NCBI RefSeq assembly: GCF_038150125.1 | Contig: NZ_JBBVMF010000025.1 | Location: forward strand, 3,120-67,119 | DNA length: 64,000 nt | Source of the DNA: SW132 sp038150125 | Lineage (GTDB): Bacteria; Bacteroidota; Rhodothermia; Balneolales; Balneolaceae | Direction of reading: 5' to 3' | In this document: piece by piece, positions 44,596-52,491 of the stretch | Layout of the letters: every line of letters begins with the position of its first letter | Position numbering within the stretch: the stretch's first letter is position 1 | Notes under the pieces: model-generated | Databases searched by the model: none | The model's input: only the letters and a program-made list of their open reading frames with translations | What the model was told of the DNA's origin: nothing | Program-made: the position numbers and the translations under genes

Positions 44596-45807
44596 ATGGC
44601 GATCATTCAACCTTTTAAAGGCTGGCTTCCAAAACCTGAAAACGTTTCCGATGTGGCTTGTCCACCTTACGATGTGCTTAGCACAAAGGAAGCAAGAGAA
44701 TTGGCTGAGGGTAAACCAAATAGCTTTTTGCATGTTATACGTCCTGAAATCGATCTACCGGAAGGGACACCTTATTATGATGATGCCGTATATCAAAAAG
44801 GAGCTTCAAATTTAAAGGAACTGCTCAATTCTGAAATTTACACCCAGGATGAAAAACCTGCGATCTACATCTACCAGCTGGAGTCGGAATCTCATACACA
44901 AACCGGCGTTTTTACCTGTGCATCAGTCCAGGATTACGATAATGATGTGATTTTAAAACATGAGCTCACGCGCCCCGATAAAGAGAACGATCGAACAAAG
45001 CATATCCAAATGCAGCAAGCGCATGCCGAACCGGTGATGCTCACATTTAAAGATTCAGAAGACGTAAAATTTCAAATTGAAAAAACTATTGCAACGAATC
45101 CGCCACACATCGAGCATACTGATGAGAGAGGTGTTGTCCACAAAATCTGGAAACAGTTCACAACCGCTGACCTGGCAAAAGCATTTGCCGAGGTAGATAA
45201 TTTTTACATTGCTGACGGGCATCACCGCTGCAAAGCTGCTTCAAGAGTTTCCGAAAACCTCAGGGAACGAGATCGCTCCTTTCCCGGAGAAGCAGAGTAC
45301 GACTATTTTCCGGTTGTTCTGTTTCCCATGAGCCAAATGAAAATTCTACCCTACAACCGGGTTCTGATAACGGTTAGAAAATCACAGGCCGAACAGCTTT
45401 TCGATAAGTTTAATGCAAAAATAACAGAGGAAAAAACACCGCAGAAAAAGGGAGATTTATCTATCTACTATAAAGGTGACTGGTGGGCTCTAACTCTACC
45501 CAAGGCATCAAGCAAGGATGTTGTGGCTAACCTTGATGCGACCAGATTACAAAGTTCAATCTTGAAACCTATTTTTAGCATTGAAAATCCGCGCATCAAT
45601 AAAAACATTGAGTTTGTAGGCGGTGTACGCGGTACAGAAGAACTCGAACGGCTCGTTGATGAAGGTGAAGCAGATCTGGCAATCAGTATGTACCCGACGA
45701 GTATTGAAGAGCTTGTTGAAGTTTCCGATAAAGGAGAGCTGATGCCGCCTAAATCTACATGGTTCGAGCCAAAACTACAGTCAGGAATCATCATTCATAC
45801 GTTTTAA
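44596..45807 (+). CDS. DUF1015 family protein
   Basis: 403 residues. Family signatures: IQPFKGWLP, CPPYDVLS, the central ADGHHRCKAA motif and a C-terminal MPPKSTWFEPKLQSG. Function unknown. Its stop is 3 bp before serC, so the two are cotranscribed; DUF1015 genes often lie beside serine biosynthesis genes in Bacteroidota, which suggests a role near that pathway. Confidence 0.95.
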   Translation: MAIIQPFKGWLPKPENVSDVACPPYDVLSTKEARELAEGKPNSFLHVIRPEIDLPEGTPYYDDAVYQKGASNLKELLNSEIYTQDEKPAIYIYQLESESHTQTGVFTCASVQDYDNDVILKHELTRPDKENDRTKHIQMQQAHAEPVMLTFKDSEDVKFQIEKTIATNPPHIEHTDERGVVHKIWKQFTTADLAKAFAEVDNFYIADGHHRCKAASRVSENLRERDRSFPGEAEYDYFPVVLFPMSQMKILPYNRVLITVRKSQAEQLFDKFNAKITEEKTPQKKGDLSIYYKGDWWALTLPKASSKDVVANLDATRLQSSILKPIFSIENPRINKNIEFVGGVRGTEELERLVDEGEADLAISMYPTSIEELVEVSDKGELMPPKSTWFEPKLQSGIIIHTF

Positions 45808-45810
45808 CTG

Positions 45811-46887
45811 ATGGATAGAGCTCATAATTTTTGTGCCGGGCCTGCTACTTTACCTCTGCCGGTGTTACAAAAAGTTCAGAATGAACTGACAAATTACCGA
45901 GGTAAAGGCACCTCTATACTGGAAATGAGTCATCGCAGCAGGGAATACACTGAAATCGACAGGCAAGCTACTGAACGGCTAAAAAAACTGCTCGGAGCCG
46001 GTGATGAATGGAGTGTACTTTTTCTCCAGGGCGGGGCAAGTTCACAGTTTATGATGGTGCCGCAAAATTTTCTGTCTTCTGATCGGACGGCGGACTATAT
46101 CGATACCGGAACCTGGTCGGATAATGCTATTCACGAGGCAAAACTATTTGGGAATGTACATGTACCGTTCTCAAGCAAATCGGAAAACTACACACGCATT
46201 CCATCTAACAGTGAATTGGAGCTATCCGATAATGCCAGCTACCTGCATTTTACCAGCAACAATACTATTTATGGAACTCAGTTTCCAACAGAACCCCATG
46301 TAAGTGTGCCACTCGTCTGTGACGCTTCTTCAGATTTTCTGTCACGGCCAATAAATTTAGACCGTTACGGCTTGATTTACGCCGGTGCTCAAAAGAATCT
46401 TGGACCGGCCGGCGTGACGGTTGTCCTCATAAAAGACTCTTTTGCAGATAGGCAGGTAAATATCGACATCCCCACTATTCTGGACTATAAGACCCATATG
46501 AAAAAAATATTCAACACCCCCCCGGTGTTTGCGGTCTATATGGTAAATTATGTTCTGGAGTGGCTTGAACAAAATGGTGGTATTGAGCACTTTCAATCTC
46601 TCAATCAAAAGAAGTCAGAAAAACTGTACACCGAGATCGATAGAGATGACTTTTATAACGGAACGGTTCAAAAGGAATCGCGTTCTAAAATGAATGTTAC
46701 CTTCAGGCTGAATGACAATCATCTGGAAGAAAAGTTCCTGACTGAAGCGAAAGCCAGTGGGTTACTTGCTCTTAAAGGCCATCGGTCGGTTGGCGGTATA
46801 CGCGCCAGTATCTACAATGCCTGCCCGATGGAAAGCGTGAACGCACTAGTTGATTTCATGAAGGATTTCAGACAATCCAATGGTTAA
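45811..46887 (+). CDS. serC: Phosphoserine aminotransferase
   Basis: 358 residues, a class V PLP enzyme that converts 3-phosphohydroxypyruvate and glutamate to phosphoserine. NFCAGPATLPLPVL opens the protein; the PLP lysine is K195 in AGAQKNLGPAG; the substrate phosphate site GHRSVGGIRASIYNA is near the C-terminus. Typical length for SerC. The partner serA is not in this window, which is worth noting, as the two usually travel together. Directly downstream of the DUF1015 gene. Confidence 0.97.
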   Translation: MDRAHNFCAGPATLPLPVLQKVQNELTNYRGKGTSILEMSHRSREYTEIDRQATERLKKLLGAGDEWSVLFLQGGASSQFMMVPQNFLSSDRTADYIDTGTWSDNAIHEAKLFGNVHVPFSSKSENYTRIPSNSELELSDNASYLHFTSNNTIYGTQFPTEPHVSVPLVCDASSDFLSRPINLDRYGLIYAGAQKNLGPAGVTVVLIKDSFADRQVNIDIPTILDYKTHMKKIFNTPPVFAVYMVNYVLEWLEQNGGIEHFQSLNQKKSEKLYTEIDRDDFYNGTVQKESRSKMNVTFRLNDNHLEEKFLTEAKASGLLALKGHRSVGGIRASIYNACPMESVNALVDFMKDFRQSNG

Positions 46888-47047
46888 GCTACAAATCTTC
46901 CTCAAGCTGTAATCTCTTAATATCATAAATCATACAGCAAACCTTTACGGACTGTTAAAGTGCTTTGCAAAACAGCTCAGAAAAGTGTTGATCTATGGAT
47001 AGCCGGGAATACTCACTGCTTACCTTGCATCATTACAAGGATTACAT

Positions 47048-47644
47048 TTACAGTAAACCCATGACGGTCAAAATATGATCGAGGCTATTCGGCACAAAGA
47101 ATAAAAGATAAAGAACGCCCCAAATCGCTCCGGCAATATGCGCTTCGTGGTTGATATTGCCACGACCTTTCTTGCTTTCGTAGACGCTGTATGCCAAAAA
47201 TGCGAGGCCAAAAATCCAGGCCGGAATAGGGATGGGTAATAAGATAAAATAGATACTTTCAGTTGGGTAGAGAAATATAAAACCAAACAGAACACTTTCT
47301 ACTCCCCCCGACGCCCCCAGTGTAGCGAATTGCGGATCTTCTCGGTGGTTTAGCATCGACGGCAGAGACGATACCAACAAGCCGCTGATGTAAAGCGATG
47401 CAAACTGAGCGCTGCCGAGATTCTGTTCCAACACGATACCGAAAAAGAAAAGAACAAACATATTAACCGCAAGATGGCCGAAGTTTGCATGTAAAAATCC
47501 GGCCGTAAGCAATTCATACCAGCTTTGCTGGTTAATCACCCGGTATGGAATAAGCATTCCGGTATTTAAAATTCGCTGATCAACGTATAGTGCAGCCAGG
47601 GAAATAGCTGATGTTAAACCAATGAGTACGTATGTAACCGCCAT
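47048..47644 (-). CDS. Rhomboid family intramembrane serine protease
   Basis: 198 residues with about six transmembrane helices. The catalytic pair is S112 in GASGGVESVLFG and H169 in HEAHIAGAIWG. The HANFGHLAVNMFVLFFFG segment matches the conserved helix-2 region of rhomboids. Cleaves membrane-spanning substrates inside the bilayer; the substrate is unknown. Divergent from a tRNA-Thr gene across 108 bp. Confidence 0.95.
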   Translation of the reverse strand: MAVTYVLIGLTSAISLAALYVDQRILNTGMLIPYRVINQQSWYELLTAGFLHANFGHLAVNMFVLFFFGIVLEQNLGSAQFASLYISGLLVSSLPSMLNHREDPQFATLGASGGVESVLFGFIFLYPTESIYFILLPIPIPAWIFGLAFLAYSVYESKKGRGNINHEAHIAGAIWGVLYLLFFVPNSLDHILTVMGLL

Positions 47645-47752
47645 AAAACAGGATCTGATAGATTTTTTTATAAGATAGTAAAACTGGATTTCTAATACGA
47701 CTTCCTATTGCCTTCTTACCATAAAAGTGGATATATTTAAAGCTATTGAAAA

Positions 47753-47824
47753 GCCGAAGTAGCTCAGGGGTAGAGCAATTCTCTCGTAAAGAATAGGTCG
47801 TCGGTTCAAATCCGATCTTCGGCT
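47753..47824 (+). tRNA. tRNA-Thr (CGU)
   Basis: Seventy-two bases fold to a full cloverleaf: acceptor GCCGAAG/CTTCGGC, D arm GCTC/GAGC, anticodon stem ATTCT/AGAAT with loop CTCGTAA, T arm GTCGG/CCGAT with TTCAAAT, discriminator T. Anticodon CGT reads ACG. The CCA end is only partly encoded (CA). Confidence 0.94.
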
Positions 47825-47878
47825 CATTACTATTGCGATTCGGCATCAAATGATGCTCAATGTCTTCTTGAAACCCCT

Positions 47879-48598
47879 ATGACAAATATCCCATCTAACA
47901 ACAAGCGCAAAAGTATCTCATCTGATTATCTTCTTATTTTGGTTTTGATGCTGATGACGATGATTTTTCAATCATGTGGCATTGTCCGTGTCGGATCTGT
48001 CCGCTCTCCTTCAGTATCTTCAACTTCATCAGCTGATGAAGGCCGAATACTTCAGTCTGGCGTTGCAAGCTGGTACGGTCCGAATTTTCATGGAAAAGCG
48101 ACCGCCAATGGAGAAACATTTAACATGAACGACTTCACAGCTGCCCATCGCACACTGCCATTTAACACGATTGTTCAAGTTCTGAATAATGACAACGGTC
48201 AATCCGTTAGAGTTCGCATTAATGACCGCGGCCCATATGTTGACGACAGAATTATTGACCTGTCCCGCCGGGCAGCAAGGGAAATTGAGATGGAAGACAC
48301 CGGGACAGCAAACGTCCAAATTATTCTTTTAGAAGAAGGCGACAGACCTGTTGCATCTGGCTTAGTTACAAACCAAGAAACATTCACCATACAGCTTGCT
48401 TCGTACAATACAGAAGCGGAAGCCCTTGCATTTGCCCGCCGAACCAACGGCACCCGAGTTGAACAGGTCACGCTTTCGGGCCGGCAGGTATACAGAGTCT
48501 ATTATGGAACTTATGATACGGCAATTGACGCAAGAGACGACCAGCGTAGACTCGCACGGCAAGGGCTTGATGGATTTGTTAAACAGGCTGAAAATTAA
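47879..48598 (+). CDS. rlpA: RlpA-like septal lipoprotein with SPOR domain
   Basis: 239 residues with a lipobox near residue 33 (FQSCG). A double-psi beta-barrel follows (GVASWYGPNFHGKATANGE, AAHRTLPFNT, VRINDRGPYV, IDLSRRAA), then a C-terminal SPOR domain (ETFTIQLASYNTEAEALAFA). RlpA family proteins bind denuded glycan at the division site and some cut naked glycan strands. The active-site residues of the barrel are in place. It begins 55 bp after the tRNA-Thr gene. Confidence 0.95.
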   Translation: MTNIPSNNKRKSISSDYLLILVLMLMTMIFQSCGIVRVGSVRSPSVSSTSSADEGRILQSGVASWYGPNFHGKATANGETFNMNDFTAAHRTLPFNTIVQVLNNDNGQSVRVRINDRGPYVDDRIIDLSRRAAREIEMEDTGTANVQIILLEEGDRPVASGLVTNQETFTIQLASYNTEAEALAFARRTNGTRVEQVTLSGRQVYRVYYGTYDTAIDARDDQRRLARQGLDGFVKQAEN

Positions 48599-48700
48599 TT
48601 CCCGACTCTCTTTCTTCCTTAATCCTTGAAATATTCTCCATATCCCGGATTGATTCCGACCTATTTTCAGTTATCACCCCAACAATAAATTATAGGTTCT

Positions 48701-50182
48701 ATGAAGAAAGATATTATCGTTATTGGCACGGGATTTGGCGGACTGGCTACCGCATCACGACTCTTATCGCAGGGACATAATGTTACGATGTTTGAAAAGC
48801 GTGATAAACCTGGAGGTCGTGCTTATGTCTATGAAATCAACGGGTTCAAGTTTGATGGAGGTCCCACTGTTATTACTGCGCCTTTTATGTTTGATGACAT
48901 TTTCGAGGCAGCCGGGAAAAAACGTGAAGACTATATTGAATTTGTTCCGTGTAACCCCTTTTACAGGATCTTTGATGCTGACGGCAAAAGTTTCGACTAC
49001 AATAACGATCATGAATTTACGCTGAATGAAATCCGAAAACGTAATCCGGATGACGTTGAAGGTTATGAAAAATTCCTGGGCACAACGAAAGCAATATTTG
49101 ACAAAGGATTTGTAGAATTGGCTGACAAGCCGTTTCTGAAATTTACTGACATGCTAAAGGTTGCTCCTGACCTGATCAAGCTTCAGTCATACAAATCGGT
49201 ATACAAATATGTATCCCAATATATTAAAGATGATTTTCTGCGTCGATGTTTCTCTTTTCATCCGCTTCTTGTTGGCGGCAATCCATTTGACACAACCTCT
49301 ATTTATGCGATGATCCATTACCTCGAGCGTGAGTGGGGAGTGCACTACGCAATGGGTGGTACCGGAGCCATCGTTAATGCCATGGTGGATCTGATTGAAG
49401 ACCAGGGCGGTACGATTCATCTGAATTCAGAAATTGATGAGATCCTCGTTAATAATGGGGAAGCAAAAGGAATTCGCTTGAAAAACGGTGACGAGATTAA
49501 AGCTGACGTTGTGGTATCCAATGCGGATGTAGCCTTTACTTATAAAAACCTGATCAATAAAAAGCACCGGAAAAAATATACCGACCGCAAAATTGAACGT
49601 ACAAAATACAGCATGTCCCTTTTTGTGATCTATTTCGGCACAAAAAAACGGTACACAGACTCTGGCCTTGCGCACCACAACATAATACTCGGTGAGAGGT
49701 ATAAAGGCTTACTCAGCGATATCTTTCACAAAAAAGAGTTATCAGATGATTTCTCACTTTACCTGCACATGCCTACAATTACTGATCCATCGATGGCACC
49801 TGAAGGCCATGAAGGGTTTTACGTGCTCTCTCCTGTACCCCATCTGGATAGCGGAACCGACTGGACCGAAATGGCTCCAAAATATCGCGACGCAATTATC
49901 CAGTTTCTTGAAGATAACTACCTGCCCGATTTGAATGAAAATATCGTAGCCGAGCACTATATCGATCCTCTTCACTTTCAGGATACGCTGAACAGTTATA
50001 AAGGCTCGGCATTTTCCGTTGAACCAATCCTTACACAATCAGCTTGGTTTCGACCACACAACCGAAGTGAAGATGTAGACGATCTCTATTTTGTTGGAGC
50101 AGGAACACATCCGGGAGCAGGTCTGCCCGGGGTACTTTCATCAGCTAAGATTGCAGAAAATTTAATTCAGGAAAAGTTATAA
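48701..50182 (+). CDS. crtI: Carotenoid desaturase, CrtI family
   Basis: 493 residues, an FAD-dependent desaturase. The N-terminal dinucleotide fold is IVIGTGFGGLATASRLLSQG, followed by FEKRDKPGGRAYVYEINGF and GGPTVITAP; the C-terminal family motif DLYFVGAGTHPGAGLPGVLS is also present. Phytoene desaturases of this family extend conjugation in carotenoid synthesis. A phytoene synthase or other crt gene is not adjacent, so the pathway is presumably split. Long-chain or C30 substrates cannot be excluded. Confidence 0.93.
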   Translation: MKKDIIVIGTGFGGLATASRLLSQGHNVTMFEKRDKPGGRAYVYEINGFKFDGGPTVITAPFMFDDIFEAAGKKREDYIEFVPCNPFYRIFDADGKSFDYNNDHEFTLNEIRKRNPDDVEGYEKFLGTTKAIFDKGFVELADKPFLKFTDMLKVAPDLIKLQSYKSVYKYVSQYIKDDFLRRCFSFHPLLVGGNPFDTTSIYAMIHYLEREWGVHYAMGGTGAIVNAMVDLIEDQGGTIHLNSEIDEILVNNGEAKGIRLKNGDEIKADVVVSNADVAFTYKNLINKKHRKKYTDRKIERTKYSMSLFVIYFGTKKRYTDSGLAHHNIILGERYKGLLSDIFHKKELSDDFSLYLHMPTITDPSMAPEGHEGFYVLSPVPHLDSGTDWTEMAPKYRDAIIQFLEDNYLPDLNENIVAEHYIDPLHFQDTLNSYKGSAFSVEPILTQSAWFRPHNRSEDVDDLYFVGAGTHPGAGLPGVLSSAKIAENLIQEKL

Positions 50183-50254
50183 TTTTGCACCGTTAAGGAG
50201 AAACTTGAAATAAAAGAGTAATTTGGCGTATTAAGTAACGCAAATCTGCGCACT

Positions 50255-50711
50255 ATGCCTCAAGAAAATGTGTATTCCGCGTATCCCTCAGAGTCAAAAG
50301 ATGATAATATTGTATCAGAACCATATGTAGCTTGGGATCTGGATACAGCAGCATCAAAAATATCCGAAGGCTTAGCAACAAGTATATTAGTAACCATACA
50401 GTCTCGACTGCAAATTTCAAACAGCCAGATCTCCAAGCTATTCATGGTCTTGCCAAGAACACTTGATCGCCGAAAAAAAAGAAACCTCGTCGCCTCCCGA
50501 TGAGTCCGAGCATGGCTACCGAATTGCACGCCTTACCGATCCTGATCATGCTTATCAGGTATTTGAAGATGCAGATAAAGTGGCCCGGTGGTTTTCACAG
50601 CCAAATCATTCATTGGGCAATAAAAAACCACTCGATCTGGCCAAAACCGAACCAGATGCGCGCCTTGTAGAACAGCTTTTAGGTCGCATCAAGCATGGAA
50701 TAACCGTTTAA
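50255..50711 (+). pseudogene. Xre/MbcA/ParS-type antitoxin split by an A8 frameshift
   Basis: Two overlapping frames hold one antitoxin. The first (from ATG 50255) reads to LPRTLDRRKK, then leaves frame in a run of eight A (50473-50480) and stops. The second continues as ETSSPPDESEHGYRIARL to DLAKTEPDARLVEQLLGRIK, the usual C-terminal part of Xre antitoxins of RES toxins. With seven A the frame is a single protein of about 151 residues. The stop is just upstream of the RES toxin. Possible readings: a mutation, transcriptional slippage at A8, or a sequencing error. Confidence 0.78.
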
Positions 50712-50717
50712 TCGGTG

Positions 50718-51194
50718 ATGAGATCAATACGGGTTTGGCGAATCACAAATAAAGGATACGCTGAAAGTGCGTTTACCAGTGAAAATGCAAGACTTTGGGA
50801 CGGCCGGTTTAATTCAATAGGAACACCGGCTGTATATACATCAGGAACTCTTTCGCTGGCTTTGCTCGAAATTCTGGTGCAAGCTCTTGATCGGTCAGAA
50901 CTGAAGAAAAATATTCTGTTTCAAGATGAGATTCCAGAGCATCCTATCAAATTCCCGTCTTTGAACCAGCTTCCAGATCAATGGAACCAAATTTCTGTTT
51001 CAAAAGCCTCACAATTTTCTGGTGATCAATGGATAAACGAAACGATTTATTCCGTACTTCAAGTACCAAGTGTTGTAGTTGCAGTGGAGTATAATTTCAT
51101 AATCAATCCGAAGCACAATTTATCCAGACAAATTGAAATATCCACAGTAATGTCCCTTCCCATCGATTCTCGATTTTTTGAACTGCACCGATGA
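50718..51194 (+). CDS. RES domain toxin of an Xre-RES toxin-antitoxin pair
   Basis: 158 residues from ATG 50718 (a GTG precedes it by one codon). The RES fold is shown by RVWRITNKGYAES with the conserved Arg, LWDGRFNSIGTPAVYTSG with the Tyr, and LALLEILV with the Glu. RES toxins degrade or phosphorolyse NAD+. It starts 6 bp after the antitoxin frame. The toxin reads intact while the antitoxin reads frameshifted, which is odd for a pair that must be held in check. A strong terminator hairpin follows at 51247. Confidence 0.9.
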   Translation: MRSIRVWRITNKGYAESAFTSENARLWDGRFNSIGTPAVYTSGTLSLALLEILVQALDRSELKKNILFQDEIPEHPIKFPSLNQLPDQWNQISVSKASQFSGDQWINETIYSVLQVPSVVVAVEYNFIINPKHNLSRQIEISTVMSLPIDSRFFELHR

Positions 51195-51246
51195 AATTGA
51201 ACAATTTCATAACCTACATATTACCCTTTACCTATCTAACAAAATA

Positions 51247-51288
51247 AAGCCGGCCTGTTTTTATACAAGCCGGCTTACATATTTTTTT
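51247..51288 (+). terminator. Bidirectional intrinsic terminator
   Basis: AAGCCGGC (51247-51254) pairs with GCCGGCTT (51269-51276) across a 14-base loop, followed by a T-rich run on the plus strand. It sits between the convergent RES toxin gene and the transaldolase gene and could stop both. Confidence 0.88.
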
Positions 51289-51298
51289 CAGAAAACGA

Positions 51299-51958
51299 TC
51301 AGTCTTTAAGAGACTCCTGGAGTTTATCCCAATCGGCCAGAAAGCGTTCTAAACCGCTATCTGTCAATGGATGCTTCAGTAGTTGCTCGATGACGTTAAG
51401 CGGCATTGTGGCTACATCAGCGCCCATTCTAGCAGATTCAAGGAAGTGCATGGGATGCCGGATACTTGCCGCAAGTATTTCCGTTTCGATTGCGTAATTA
51501 TCAAAAATCAACCGAATATCCGCGATTAGCTGCATACCATCAGTTGAAATGTCGTCAAGTCTTCCAATAAATGGAGAGATATATGTTGCACCCGCTTTAG
51601 CTGCAATCAGTGCCTGTGACGCGGAAAAGCAGAGAGTGCAATTCGTTTTTATCCCTTCTTCGCTAAAGGTTTTTATTGCCTTTATACCATCTTTAATAAG
51701 CGGAACCTTCACAACTACATTATCAGCAATAGCAGCTAGTTTACGACCTTCCTCAACAATTTCGTCATATTCTGTTGATATTACTTCTGCTGATACATCA
51801 CCTTCAATCATGTTACAAATTTTGGCAATGTGGCCTTCAAAATCACTAACGCCAACTTTCATGCACAGGCTCGGGTTTGTTGTTACCCCGTCTAAAACAC
51901 CAAGATCATTTGCTTCTTTAATTTCATCTAAATTAGCTGTGTCAATAAAAAATTTCAT
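51299..51958 (-). CDS. fsa: Short-form transaldolase / fructose-6-phosphate aldolase
   Basis: 219 residues, the single-domain aldolase family. MKFFIDTANLDEIKEAN opens the barrel; the Schiff-base lysine is in NVVVKVPLIKDG; TNCTLCFSASQAL and SPFIGRLDD are also characteristic. Transaldolase acts in the non-oxidative pentose phosphate pathway; some members are fructose-6-phosphate aldolases instead, and sequence alone does not decide. Monocistronic, convergent with the RES toxin, and divergent from YtxH across about 150 AT-rich bases. Confidence 0.95.
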   Translation of the reverse strand: MKFFIDTANLDEIKEANDLGVLDGVTTNPSLCMKVGVSDFEGHIAKICNMIEGDVSAEVISTEYDEIVEEGRKLAAIADNVVVKVPLIKDGIKAIKTFSEEGIKTNCTLCFSASQALIAAKAGATYISPFIGRLDDISTDGMQLIADIRLIFDNYAIETEILAASIRHPMHFLESARMGADVATMPLNVIEQLLKHPLTDSGLERFLADWDKLQESLKD

Positions 51959-52107
51959 ATGAAGTAATATAAGTTTGGTTATAGTTAATAGTTTAAAAAA
52001 TACAATAATATAGACGGAATATCTTTACCAATTTTGATACATTATTTTTTCAAGCGGACACATGAATTTGTATTTTCAACTAAACAAAAACAATAGACGA
52101 GGTTATT

Positions 52108-52413
52108 ATGAGTAAATCAGGCAAAGGATTTTCAATTGGACTGTTAACCGGTGTTGCAGCAGGTACGGTATTAGCACTATTGTATGCGCCTGACACAGGA
52201 AAGAATACCAGGGGTAAAATTTCCTATCAGCTAAATACCTATCTGGATGAACTACGATCATTAATTGAGCAGCTCAAGAATGAAAAGGAAAACATTTCAT
52301 CCCAGGCAAAACAAGACAGTGATAAAGTTATTGAAGATGCAAAACAGCGGGCAGACGGACTCATCAAGGAAGCTGAGTCACTTCTCGAAAATATAGAGAA
52401 GTCCGGTAAATAA
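52108..52413 (+). CDS. YtxH domain-containing protein
   Basis: 101 residues. A glycine-rich N-terminal transmembrane segment (FSIGLLTGVAAGTVLALLYAP) followed by DTGKNTRGKI is the YtxH hallmark; the rest is a long charged coiled coil (residues about 40-100). Often a general-stress membrane protein. Preceded by a weak GACGAGG site and followed by a strong hairpin terminator. Confidence 0.86.
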   Translation: MSKSGKGFSIGLLTGVAAGTVLALLYAPDTGKNTRGKISYQLNTYLDELRSLIEQLKNEKENISSQAKQDSDKVIEDAKQRADGLIKEAESLLENIEKSGK

Positions 52414-52440
52414 CACTCCTTCTCCTTTCATATAGATATA

Positions 52441-52479
52441 AAAAAAGCCGCGTTGTTTTCACAACGCGGCTTTTTTTTT
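52441..52479. terminator. Strong bidirectional terminator
   Basis: GCCGCGTTGT (52447-52456) pairs perfectly with ACAACGCGGC (52461-52470) around a TTTC loop, with six A before and nine T after. It ends the YtxH transcript on the plus strand and the long rpo/rpl transcript on the minus strand. Confidence 0.96.
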
Positions 52480-52491
52480 AACAGTTAGCTT

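Noticed and set aside
47580..47849. A minus-strand frame running across tRNA-Thr
   Set aside because: It is read through the antisense of a clear tRNA and overlaps the rhomboid gene start.
50463..50711. The downstream half of the antitoxin as an independent small gene starting at TTG
   Set aside because: It lacks the helix-turn-helix part and continues the first frame exactly after one base at A8, so it is better read as half of one gene.
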